From Phlegmacium glaucopus (taxonomy: Eukaryota > Basidiomycota > Agaricomycetes > Agaricales > Cortinariaceae), in assembly GCA_015039465.1 (NCBI GenBank), contig MU129987.1:53387-117386 (forward strand): DNA of 64,000 nt, given 5' to 3'. Of this stretch, positions 22,945 through 32,749 are shown one piece after another. The notes beneath the pieces were generated by a model. It did no database searches, was not told the DNA's origin, and saw only the letters and a list, made by a program, of their open reading frames with translations. A program made the position numbers and the translations under genes. How positions within the stretch are numbered: the stretch's first letter is position 1; every line of letters begins with the position of its first letter.

Positions 22945-23523
22945 TGTTAAGTTCGGGAACTCTATTCTGGAGTATTGGATGGAGTTTGATCAGAACGGAA
23001 CCACTGAATGGAAAAGGACTTTAGCCTCAGCATATGTGCTGTGCTACCCTAAACCTTTGTGTCCTAATTTTGGAGTAAGAATGGAACAGAGTGGAACCAG
23101 AAGTTGTGGGAACTTAGAGGAAGAATAGGAGGAGGAAACTAAGTTGATATTTGAACTGAGGAATACATACAAGTTTTGAGTACTCAAATAATAAAAGGAA
23201 TAGCAACCAAAATATAAAAGATAAATATAAAGTGCTGCGTTCTGCTCCTGGAAGGTCCTGCATTCTTGGGTGAATAATCCATAGCTGGTGTGCTGACTGA
23301 TAGTGGGAAAGTGATGACAAAGAAATAGTGGTTGTGGCAAAGATGTGGTATTGGGTTTGGAGTAATGTTGGAAGAGCCGGAATGATATGGAGAAGTCTCG
23401 GAGTTGGACGTAGCCTTAGGAGGAGTAGATCCGGAGACAAGGAAAAGTACTGGAACGGAGTACAGACTACCGGAGACAACTCCAACGGAGCTGGACCAGA
23501 GTAACATATAATGGAATGTTACA
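22945..23523 (-). repeat. LTR-like repeat, copy 1
   Basis: This segment is a diverged direct copy of 25,367-25,922. Shared blocks include GGAGGAAACTAAGTTGATAT, GGAATAGCAACCAAAATAT and GCATTCTTGGGTGAATAAT. Read on the minus strand it begins TGTAACATTCCA-like and ends in a TGTT/AACA-type boundary, which suggests a long terminal repeat. The open frames inside it on the minus strand are low-complexity Leu/Ser-rich shadows. Orientation and LTR nature are inferred; the repeat relationship is directly visible. Confidence 0.6.
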
Positions 23524-24266
23524 CAAGTCCAACATTACAATAAGATTTAGAATTTAGGATAGATTTAGCAGCTGACAAAATGAAGAACAAAAGGCTAACT
23601 TTTGTTGCCCCAAAAACTTACCAATAAAAGGTTATGTTTAATATGAAGCAATTTTATATATTTTATAAGTGTCGATGTGCTGTGTGCTACTTGACCTTTG
23701 GATGTTTTGCCACCACTGCTCAAAATTCAAGGGTTCAGCAGTTCCAGCCTGAAGCTTCTTGAGCCAAGTTCTAAAAAAGTGGTCAGACCTTTCTGTCCAA
23801 CAGGTGTGTTGAGCATTTTTTTGCCAGTTGCTGTCCATCAGCCACCATGATTTCAAAGCATAGTTATTTCCCTGACCTATGAATATAACTGTTAGAAAAT
23901 GGATGAGAAAGGCAAATCAAAAAGACCTCTATAACAGTAGTAAAGATCACAAATGATATCAAGCTCAACATAGGGGGTGTGGTTGGAGTTTGCAAGTTTC
24001 AACTTGTTACTCATTTATTGTTTCATACCATATATCTTATCATTTCATTCTTTCATCTATACATGATGATAAATGTTACATAATCACTCCTTTTAGTCAC
24101 ACTTTATTTCATATTACAAGTCTCAACCCCATACCAATTTACCAAAGTTGAGATGTGAGCACAGTCTTTTATTCATTCATTATTATATCTAACAGGTACC
24201 TAGTTACACTTTCATTTGTTCTAGGTATATAAATTAATACAACAAACTTCATACCAAAGTTAATAT
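23524..24266. other. AT-rich spacer within repeat island
   Basis: A minus-strand frame at 23,856-23,638 contains Trp-rich protein-like sequence (SWWLMDSNWQKNAQHTCW) with no recognised family. It may be a transposon-gene fragment. Otherwise nothing supported. Confidence 0.35.
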
Positions 24267-24840
24267 TAGTGTTGCCAAAGTTCAGTTCTGAACTGACTCA
24301 CTGAACCTGAACTGACTGAACTGAACTGAAAAGTTCAGTTCAGTTCAGTTGAGTTCAGGCATTTGGAGAATTGGCAGTTCATCCAGTTCAAACTGACTGA
24401 ACTGCTGAACTGCTAGGTCCTGGATGGGTGAGAAATTCCCATATATTGATTTATGTTTCCTGGAGATTAGTTCTTGAGTGATGTACAAATGATTTGGAAG
24501 TCCTTTTGGGACTGAAACAATGACTGAGGAAGGAGATAATGGCCAGACTTGGTATATGATGTGATTATGTCATATATTAGCATTATCCTTTTGGAACATA
24601 AATACAAGTCAGTGGTGTTATATATCTTCAAGGGGTCCTGAGATCATATATGAGTAGAAATTAAGTGCCTAAGGCCTAAGGATGGTCCTTGGACCATAAA
24701 ATTTCCAATAATGGGTAAAATATAGAATTTATAATGGTTCTTCAATTCAGTTCAGTTTGAACCAGTTCTTTAACAATTAGTTCAGTTCAGTTCAGGAAAA
24801 ACTTAGTCAGTTCAGTTCTCAGTTCAGCAAAAAATGCTAC
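24267..24840. mobile_element. hAT-like element remnant with CAGTT-rich ends
   Basis: Starts with TAGTGTTGCCAAAGTTCAG, a hAT-type terminus, followed by about 130 bp packed with the word CAGTT/GAACT. The right part (24,745-24,840) again holds CAGTTCAGTT runs. The expected inverted terminus GGCAACACTA is not visible at the right, so that end is eroded. The middle is shared, in opposite orientation, with 59,677-59,982 (for example GATCATATATGAG against CTCATATATGATC). The 21-bp word TTACACTTTCATTTGTTCTAG occurs on both sides, at about 24,206 and 24,853, so the element may sit inside a duplicated piece of a transposase gene. Confidence 0.6.
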
Positions 24841-24887
24841 TGAACTGAGACTTACACTTTCATTTGTTCTAGCTGTGAATATTACAG

Positions 24888-25178
24888 CAACAGGATTATG
24901 ATTATCTTGCTATCCAAGGGTCTGCTGTACCATGTAAAAGAGTTTTCCCATCTGTGAAAGAGACAATGATAAGCTGCTGGAACCACATTAATGAAGATTT
25001 GATGGAGATGTTGCAGATGCTTAAATTCAGCATGAAATTGGGCAGATCTTTAGACTTTTCAGAAGGAACCTCTCAGGAAGATATCATATCATTCCTTGAA
25101 TCTGCTCTCAATGCTGAGAGTGATGTTCTGGAGGATATACATGGGTATATACAGTCTTTACTATCAACTGTAGAGTAA
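24888..25178 (+). pseudogene. hAT transposase, C-terminal dimerisation domain
   Basis: One open frame of 96 codons reading QQDYDYLAIQGSAVPCKRVF, then ETM, then ELMEMLQMLKF-type sequence and GRSLDF, and ending SLLSTVE. The pattern DYLAIQGSAVPCKRVFPS-KE plus a downstream Leu-rich helix matches the hATC dimerisation region of fungal hAT transposases. The family consensus there is VP--RVFSSAKET-T-RRN. Changes from that consensus (PSVKETMISCWNHI) suggest decay. It begins directly after an AG that could be a splice acceptor (TATTACAG), so it may be a last exon. The DDE catalytic core and BED finger were not found. About 170 bp rich in the word CCAGAC follows the stop and may be the element's own right end. 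Confidence 0.75.
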
Positions 25179-25345
25179 AACGGTGACCTACTAAAACCAG
25201 TCAAATAAAAATAGATTTCTATATTAGGCCTCAAACTAGTAGTTTGACTGGTTTTGTCTAGAAACCAGACCATGTAATCAGGTCCAGTCTGGTTCATAAA
25301 TACATTGCCTAAACCAGCAAAACCAGACTAGAACCAGACCAGGTG
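25179..25345. repeat. CCAGAC-rich subterminal repeat
   Basis: The words AACCAGACC, CCAGTCTGGTT and AACCAGACTAGAACCAGACC recur in both orientations directly behind the hAT transposase stop codon. This resembles the repeat-filled ends of the other hAT-like elements in this window, with a different word. Boundaries are approximate. Confidence 0.5.
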
Positions 25346-25366
25346 TTAAGTTTAAGCAAAGGGAAA

Positions 25367-25922
25367 TGTTGGAGTGATTCTGGAACAGATGGAATGGAAC
25401 TGGAACAAGTAATGGAAAGGACTATGGCCTCAGTGTATGTGCTGTGCAGCCCAACTCCTATAGTGTCCTGATTTTGGAACCAGAAGAGAAAGGAATAAGA
25501 CGGAAGCCTCAGTGACTTAGTGGACAAACAAGAGGAGGAAACTAAGTTGATATTTGAAACTGAGGAAAACATACAAGCTTCGAGTACTTGAATAATAATA
25601 AGGAATAGCAACCAAAATATGAAAGATAAATATAAAGTGCTGCATTCTGCTCCTGGAAAGTCCTGCATTCTTGGGTGAATAATCTGATGCTGGTGTGCTG
25701 ACTGATAATGGGAAAGTGATGACAAAGAGTGGTTGTTATGGTGAAGACATGGGAAACAGGTTTGGAGTAATGCTGGAGGAGCCAGAATGACATGGAGGAG
25801 TCTCAAAGTTGGATGTAGGAAGGAGTATTTTAGATGTAAGGGAAAGCACTGATATGGAGTACAGATTACTGGAGACAGCTCCAACAGAGCCAGACTGGAG
25901 TAACATATGACAGAATGTAACA
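25367..25922 (-). repeat. LTR-like repeat, copy 2
   Basis: 556-bp diverged copy of 22,945-23,523 in the same orientation. It begins TGTTGGAGTG and ends TGTAACA on the plus strand, so it has inverted TGTT/AACA-like borders, as LTRs do. The divergence between copies is clearly visible by eye. If the two are the LTRs of one insertion, that insertion is old and its inside has been replaced by hAT material. Confidence 0.6.
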
Positions 25923-25973
25923 CCGGGTCTGGCTATTTTCTGTAAATATGCTTTGTCTTCTTCTGTGGGGGGG

Positions 25974-26823
25974 TGTTAGGGGACACCCAATTTTTGACCG
26001 AAGCACCAACTCCCGATCGGGCCCGAACCCTACCCCAGTCCCAAATCCAAACCATCTCCCGATTCTATTCCGGAATCAAGACCCGACCATGACTCGGTAC
26101 GTTCCACCTCACTGACAAAACTGACCCAAACCCGAGCCAACCAATTCAACTCCTGAATCTCAATTGGTCCCAGTCTGACTCCCAAATCTCAATCGGCCCA
26201 ACTCCCAATCTGATTCCAGCTTCTTGTTTTATTATTTTAAACACCATTTTTATTATCTTTATTATCACACCATTTCTTTATTTATTTGCATATCTCTGTT
26301 ATGTCCATATTAGTACTTAAAGACCCCACCATCCTAGCAGGGATCCCCATCCTTTCCTCTTTGGATCCCCTGCTGGGTGAGTTGATGTAACCTATTACTT
26401 ATAAATATTATTAACTTTGGATTCCCTGCTAGTCTGACTAAGTCAGTACCGCAGTTGCCCTAACAGGGGGCTTCTCTTGATGGAATGTCTCTGTTTCATT
26501 TCATCTTGAGACAAACTTGAGTTAAACTTGGCAATTGTTTCACTTACTGCACACCCATATCTCTCATTCCTTGTCGAACGGTTTGCCTAGTATGTGATCT
26601 CACCCTCTCCTTATCTTAGTAGTAGCTTCACGTGCCATGACATCCCTGATCACAGTGATCACACATCAACACTATTCTTGTTATCTTTACACACACATGC
26701 CTTCCTTTCATTTAGCTAGTTTAGGTCGTATTCACACGCATGTAGTATATAAGTGAAAGGTGTTTATTAAAGATAAGCACCTTTGAATTTAACTTGGTTA
26801 TTGGGATCTTACATGCCCTAACA
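25974..26823 (+). mobile_element. Solo LTR (850 bp)
   Basis: Begins TGTTAGGGGACACCC and ends CATGCCCTAACA, so the ends form the inverted TGTTAGGG/CCCTAACA pair typical of LTRs. It contains a TATA-like word (AGTATATAAGTG) at about 26,745 and GGATCC-flanked blocks. A second, truncated copy in opposite orientation lies at 30,514-31,005. No reverse transcriptase, integrase, primer-binding site or partner LTR follows, so I call it solo. The flank is G-rich on the left and GGAAT on the right; no clean 5-bp target duplication can be read. Confidence 0.7.
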
Positions 26824-28010
26824 GGAATGGAGGATGGACATGATTTTGCAATGTCTAGGAGAGGAGGCCCTCTTCAACATGTCAGTGACATGAGTTGTTG
26901 CTCTTCTCCTATCTTTGAAAGTGAAGCAGGTCAACAATGCAGGAGGTTATGTTGCCTGGAACAACCTCAGTGAAGAGGAAAGGGCCAAAGCAGATGTGGA
27001 AATTGTTCAGGAGGTTGGGAGACAGGTCTTAGCTGGAATGTCAGAGGAGGATCATGGATGACTTGTGTGATTTATTCAAACAGGGTGTTGCATGCACAAG
27101 GACTTGAACACTGTGAAGGGGGGAGATAAAGCAATGCAAGATTTTTGGACCAAGGAGAATAAGACTCCTCCCATTCTTCTCCCAAATAAAGACAACACTG
27201 CTGTTCTTAATGCATCAACAAATGGACCAGAACCAACAGTTACTGAAAAGCAGGCTGTAGAGGTGTCAACATGAGGTGCCAGCCATGCAATGATGCTGGG
27301 GGGTTTGATCTGCTGCAACAAGGACAAGGAAAAAGGTCATGACTGGTATATGGAAGAAAAGGTTGGCATCCACATACCTCATCCAGATGTCAGAAACACT
27401 TGTTATGGCTCTCACGGCAAGGCTCCAGCAACCCTAATCATTTATTGAGATCACTTTGTCCATTATATGGAATTTGTATGTGATGCAAAGGACAAGCCAG
27501 GCCTGACAAATATTGAGAAGAATTTCTTGGACACAATACAAGACACACCCACACTCACCAAGCTCTGTGTCCTGGCAATGTACAATGTCAATGTCTCCCA
27601 CTCTTTTATGCAGCATGTTTGCCTCCATGATAACTTGTTGGAATTTGGGCCTTTCTTCCAAAAGAAAGTTGACTTCCTCAAAGCTGTTGCTGTGGATCCT
27701 AAAAGATGGCTAAGCCCAGATGCACCACACACACTTGGGACCCTCAATGGACACAAACAAGATTCCTGGCACTCTTTTGTAATGAAGTCCATTCATTCTC
27801 TCATGCCACATCTCCTTGAAGGCATGTTGGTTGCATTTCTCAAAGGTGCCAAAAAGGCATTCTCCAAGAGGTTTTCTGATGAGTTTGTGAAGGGAGGAGA
27901 CATTTACAAGCTAGCCACTGAAGATTGTGTGGAGCTCTACTTCGCATCCACCAATGATGTCAATGAGGGAGGTTTGGGAAGCTGGCATCTTGAACAATGA
28001 CAGCGGCCCA
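26824..28010 (+). pseudogene. Transposon-associated coding remnant
   Basis: The best piece is an open frame at 27,467-28,000. It reads MEFVCDAKDKPGLTNIEKNF and later FMQHVCLHDNLLEFGPFF, and ends near STNDVNEGGLGSW. In-frame upstream pieces at 27,390-27,460 (CYGSHGKAPATLII) are separated from it by a stop, and an earlier piece lies at 27,100-27,270. The layout (YGSHG, then a long helix-rich region, then TNDVNEG-LG) reminds me of a high-copy protein found near transposons in Agaricomycetes, whose exact family I cannot name. I see no catalytic motif. It is a relic: stops, no intact start, TE neighbours. Confidence 0.45.
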
Positions 28011-29047
28011 TGGATACAATTGTAGAGTAAGTGAAAGTAAACAATAACTAAGCATACCTAGTGTTGGACTCAAACTAGGAGTCCCCTTATAATTCCTTTA
28101 ACATGGAATGACATTCTTCTGGTCTGCTGCGTGATCTCCTGATGTTCCTATGAGTTTATAGGCAAAGTCATCAACCTTGAAGACTAGGCCCTCCCTTTTT
28201 GCAAGAGGGCTGTCATTGAAGACTTAGGCAATCTCTTCAAGTTGTTTCTGCAATCCATCCACCTGTGTCTGGCTAGTGTGGTTTTTTGATGTTCCAATTC
28301 CAAGAGAGCGAGATTTCCATTCCAGTTCTGCATCTGGTTTCATGTAATCAACGACTTGAACTGCAATGGTATGTGATTCATATTCAATATGTTTATGAGA
28401 CATTGAATCAGAACTGTATGTCAGTTCTAAAGTTTGTATTTGTAAGCAAATCTTATTAGACAACTGGAACAAGGGCTTACTTACTATTGCTTTTGGCCAT
28501 TTTGTAGCCAAGCTGAACGCCTGATTCCAGGACAGCTCATTCAACTGTTCATGAGCTCATGACACGATCAACCTTGACCTCAATCATCTCTGCGATTGCT
28601 GTTATAGTCTCACCAATTTTCTTCTCAGCAGTGCCAACAGACACAAGATAGCAAGCCATGGCACAAGCTTGCTTGGTATAAAAACCACACACTGTGAGCT
28701 TGACAGTGCACTTATTGGGGTTGTGTTTTTGTGCTCATGTCTTGATAGCTGCCTTCAATTTTGCTATCTGTTTGCTTTTCTTCTTCAGCTGGTCCCTGGG
28801 CCCACTGCTTTAGGTGCTCCCATCGCTCTTTGGTAAGGAGTGTAACCTGTTCTTGAAACACATCAATAACCATATTTGCATCTTGTTCCATCACAAGTGC
28901 TTCCTTCCAACATGCATCAAGATCCTGTTGCAGCCTAGCATTTTCTTCCTTCTGGTTCTTGATGTTAGGGCAACTGCAATGCCAACTTAGTCAAGCTAGC
29001 AGGGGATCATAAATTAATATATTATAAACATGACTATATGACTAACT
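28011..29047. other. Repeat-island spacer with minus-strand fragments
   Basis: Two minus-strand frames (28,544-28,224 and 28,894-28,712) look protein-like, the second being Gln/Glu/Lys-rich (LLTKERWEHLKQWAQGPAEE). They share no recognised motif and have no clear joining intron. They may belong to a decayed transposon-borne gene. Confidence 0.35.
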
Positions 29048-29884
29048 TAGGGATGCCAAAGTCCAGTTCAGTTCAGTTCGGGACCCATTTTCTCAGAACC
29101 AGAACCAGAACTGAACCAACACAACCAGTTCTCTTGGTTCGGTTCTGGTTCAGAACCAGTTTGAACCATAAGAACCAGTTAAAAATAGACTTTTGTTAGG
29201 ATATCACCAATTAGACAAGAAATTCTCATTTTAAATTTTATTTTCTAAAATTACATCTTATTTCTTAGAAATAAATATATCTTGAAATTTGAGGCCAGAA
29301 GTTTGTAGTATTGGTGTTATAACTATGACATCACTAAAAGCAAACATGAAAAGAAAAAATACTACTAAATCATTTTGCCAACTAGTGACAACTTTGAATT
29401 GTATTCTTGCAACAGGAGTATATTAATACTAATAAAACCTGAAGTTATAAAGTAAATGAGACATATTATTGATTATGTACTATGCCAGACCAAAAAATGA
29501 TGTACTTCTGATTGGAAATATATTGTGTTGGTGACTTGAATAAATATTTTCATTACAGATACAGGTACATTGTGCCATTTAACCTGTAAAATAATGCAAA
29601 TAAGTAAATATATTACTTAAATGTTTGCCTTGTATATTTTTTCTTTTCATGTTTACTTTTAGTGATGTCATAGTTATAACACCAATACTACAAACTTCTG
29701 GCCTCAAATTTCAAGATATATTTATTTCTAAGAAATAAGATGTAATTTTAGAAAATAAAATTTAAAATGAGAATTTCTTGTCTAATTGGTGATATCCTAA
29801 CAAAAGTCTATTTTTAACTGGTTCTTATGGTTCAAACTGGTTCTGAACCAGAACCGAACCAAGAGAACTGGTTGTGTTGGTTCA

Positions 29885-29917
<33 letters not shown>

Positions 29918-29991
29918 TTCCTAAGTGGTTCTGGTTCTGGTTCTGAGAAAATGGGTCCTGAACCGAACCGAACTGAACTTTGGCATCCCTA
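29048..29991. mobile_element. Fold-back element A with GGTTCT-rich arms
   Basis: 944 bp. Begins TAGGGATGCCAAAG and ends CTTTGGCATCCCTA. The left arm (29,048 to about 29,363) and right arm (about 29,634-29,991) are near-perfect inverted copies of over 300 bp, with a spacer of about 270 bp. The outer 100 bp of each arm is built from GGTTC/GAACC words; the right arm carries extra GGTTCT units. The inner part of the arms is AT-rich and contains no gene. The TAG-G-TG type terminus and length suit a non-autonomous hAT-like transposon. Flanking 8-mers (GACTAACT and GCAGATCC) do not match, so no target duplication can be claimed here. Confidence 0.8.
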
Positions 29992-30077
29992 GCAGATCCA
30001 CTATCTGCACCTTAACTACTTATACTAAATGTACATGGTCTGTGCACTCATTTGTACTTATGTATGTAGTGATAAGG

Positions 30078-31353
30078 ATTAGGGATGCCGAAGTTCAGTT
30101 CTGAACCGGTCCAGAGAACCAGAACCAGCTGAACTGAACCGTGGTTCTGGTTCGGTTCTGGTTCTGGTTCACCCCCAGCCATCTGGTTCTGGTTCTGGTT
30201 CTGGATTGGCCAGAAATCTGAGAACCAGTTCTGAACCGGTTCGAACCAGTTCTGAACCACTTTATCCCAAGGCAAATACTTAAGTAAGATATCTACTTAT
30301 TTGCATGTTAAATGACACACTACCTGTATGTATCTATAATGAAAATATTTATTCAAGTCACCAATACTATATATTTCCAATCAGAAGTACATCATTCTTT
30401 GGTCTGGCATAGTACATAATCAATAACATGTCTCATTTACTTTATAACTTCAAGTTTACCATGTTATTAATATACTCATATTGCAAGAATACAATTTATA
30501 GTTGTCACCTAGCAGAGGATCCAAAGAGGATAGCAGAGAGATCCAAAGAGGAAAGGATAAGGATCCCTGCTAAAGTGAGGGGGGATTTAAATACTAATAT
30601 AAAGATAATGGAGTTATGGAAAATAAATAATCAAATAGTGTCATGTGAAAATAATAAAATGATAAGTGGTACAATACCAGAATAAATGAAAAATGACAAG
30701 TTTGTATTTCATTATTAATATTATTAGGTTTACCTTTCACTGATTTATCTGGAATGAGAGGTAACCAATTTAGACCTTTTATAAAAAATGATTTAGAGTT
30801 TGGGCTGACTCAGGTGAAAGTTGGGGCCAAATGAAAATGAAGAGTAGAAATGAGAGGGGAACTAAGTTTGTTGGTGAGGTGGAATTTACAGTTTTGGAAT
30901 TAGGTTTGGGCTTGGGTGTGAAGCTCATTGGGTCTGGGTGTTCATGTGAAAGACTGAAAGTCAGGAGTTGGACTGATTGGATGGAAAACTGAGTGTTACC
31001 TAACAATAGTATTTTTTCTTTTCATGTTTGCTATTGGTGATGTCATGGTTATAACACCAATACTACAAACTTCTGGCCTCAACTTTTAAGATATATTTAT
31101 AAATAAGGTGTAATTTTAGAAAATAAACCTTAAAATGAAAAATTCTTGTCTAATTGGTGATATCCTAACAAAAGTCTATTTTTAACTGGTTCTTATGGTT
31201 CAAACTGGTTCTGAACCAGAACCAAACCAAGAGAACCGGTTCTGTTGGTTTGGTTCTGGTTCTGGTTCTGGTTCTAGTTTTCCTAAGTGGTTCTGGTTCT
31301 GGTTCTGAGAAAATGGGTCCCGAACTGAACCGAACTGAACTTCGGCATCCCTA
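30078..31353. mobile_element. Fold-back element B, opposite orientation to A
   Basis: Begins TAGGGATGCCGAAGTTCAG and ends GAACTTCGGCATCCCTA, the same termini as element A, 86 bp away from it. Its spacer (about 30,270-30,500) is the reverse complement of A's spacer, and its right arm (31,010-31,353) matches A's right arm. It is therefore the same family inserted in reverse orientation. The left arm is shorter and lacks the AT-rich inner part. A truncated LTR interrupts it at 30,514-31,005. The flanking 8-mers ATAAGGAT and TTAAATTC do not match. Confidence 0.75.
30514..31005 (-). mobile_element. Truncated LTR inside element B
   Basis: Read on the minus strand it starts TGTTAGGTAACACTCAG and follows the same order as the solo LTR at 25,974. 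Shared features are CCCAA-rich text, a TATTTTA stretch, then CAGGGATCC--ATCCTTTCCTC and TTTGGATCC. It stops at about the point where the other copy continues for 350 bp more. Compared with element A, some 20 bp of host element sequence is lost at the junction. Confidence 0.65.
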
Positions 31354-31439
31354 TTAAATTCAATTTCACTCTACTAACGACAAACTACAGGTATAACAAC
31401 TACGTCAACCACCACCACAACTCATCACCACCTCCGCAA

Positions 31440-31697
31440 CGACACCTGCACCAACAACAACAACAACAGCTCATGCACCAACAACAACAATGCATGCACA
31501 AACCGTGACAATGCATGCACCAACAGCAACAATGCACAAACAGCAATGATGTATGCACAAATGGTGATGATGCATGCACAAACAGTGACAACACATGCAT
31601 GAATGGTGACGACGCATGCACAAACAGCAACAATGCATGCATGAACAGTGACAATGCATGCACAAACAGTGATGACACATGCACAAACAGCAATGAT
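31440..31697. repeat. Minisatellite, about 21-bp unit
   Basis: Tandem variants of ATGCATGCACAAACAGTGAC follow a CAACAA-rich lead-in. Because the unit is 21 bp it is frame-neutral, and open frames appear on both strands (Cys/Asn/Asp-rich on plus, Cys/His-rich on minus). I treat these frames as by-products of the repeat, not genes. Confidence 0.75.
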
Positions 31698-32749
31698 TTT
31701 AGTTGTATATGGTGATGCCCATGAGACAGTATATATCCTTTACAGTAGTATAAGTAGTATATTATGATGTTTAGACTACTATTACTTAGTTGAAATATGA
31801 TTTTTCCTTACTCTAGTTGTGATTGCTATTAGAATATTACAAGTAAGTATAGGGCTCCCTAACTACAGTATTAGCCTAGCCCTATATAGCACAGTATAGC
31901 CCTATATAGCACCTTATAGCACTCCATAGTGCTGTCTAGCATTGGGCCATTTCCGGATAGCGCTGTCAAGTGTCACAGTAACGCTGTAAACATAAGACCC
32001 TTTACTATGGCTCTATGCCACTGTCTGGTGCTGTCCGGTGCCAGCCAGCTGACCCTGAATTTACTGATGATGCACATTTAATGACTTGAAAAGAGCCATC
32101 TGCATGTTATCCTGTGTCTCTATTACATGTCTGTGTTAAAACTAGCCAATATGAACAATGCATGGTGAGGAAACGAGGAGGATGAAGCAAGAACGAGATA
32201 ATCAGCAGTCAATCAAGCAAGGGTGACGATCTGTGACGGAGTTCCATATTTGGGTGGTGGGAATAAGCACAGCTGCCATCAAAATGAAAATGCGCCCGCA
32301 TTTTTGTAGCCAGACAGACCCTAAACATGTTTGATAGCATGTTTCCTTGACTTTGATCAACCCAGATCCTGCAAAGAATATATATCACCCCCTTGTACAC
32401 GAATTTTGACCAGAAAAGGTGTCTCGGACACGAAATCTGGATTACACTTTTTCGAAGAGAGAACTAAGGTGGGCACAACAACAACAAACAAAACTCGGGC
32501 ATCAGGCATCGCGCCTCTCCAAAATAGACGTTGAGAATTCTTGGAGAATTCACAAAGAATTCACAAAGAATTCAATTCATTTTCTTGCCTGACAAAAATT
32601 CGTTGATTTCATAATTTATGTACTGGATACGCCATCTTAGAACCGTTGGGGACCACTCAAATATAAGTCAATACTAAAAAACCTCTTTTGCCCATCCTTA
32701 CCTCCCTTCCGGCCTCCCCCCTCCAGAGTAACTCCTCTTCAATTGACCC
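31698..32749. other. Island edge and ammonium-transporter upstream region
   Basis: Imperfect copies of CTATATAGCAC lie at 31,880-31,930. Nearer the gene are two sites matching the fungal GATA-factor consensus WGATAR (AGATAA near 32,195 and TGATAG near 32,333) and a TATA-like word (ATATAAG) at 32,661, 89 nt before the ATG. Regulation by nitrogen through GATA factors is usual for this gene family but is only suggested here. Confidence 0.4.

Noticed and set aside
25309..25923. 204-codon minus-strand open frame, Leu/Ser-rich, with a similar one at 23,114-23,485
   Set aside because: Both lie inside the two copies of the LTR-like repeat, have low-complexity content and no motif; the shared sequence is explained by the repeat.
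31440..31697. CRISPR array
   Set aside because: Repeats are contiguous and drift within the unit, with no unique spacers; the genome is eukaryotic.
31400..31715. Cys/His-rich frames on minus and Cys/Asn-rich frames on plus
   Set aside because: Products of a 21-bp tandem repeat; a frame-neutral unit keeps all frames open.
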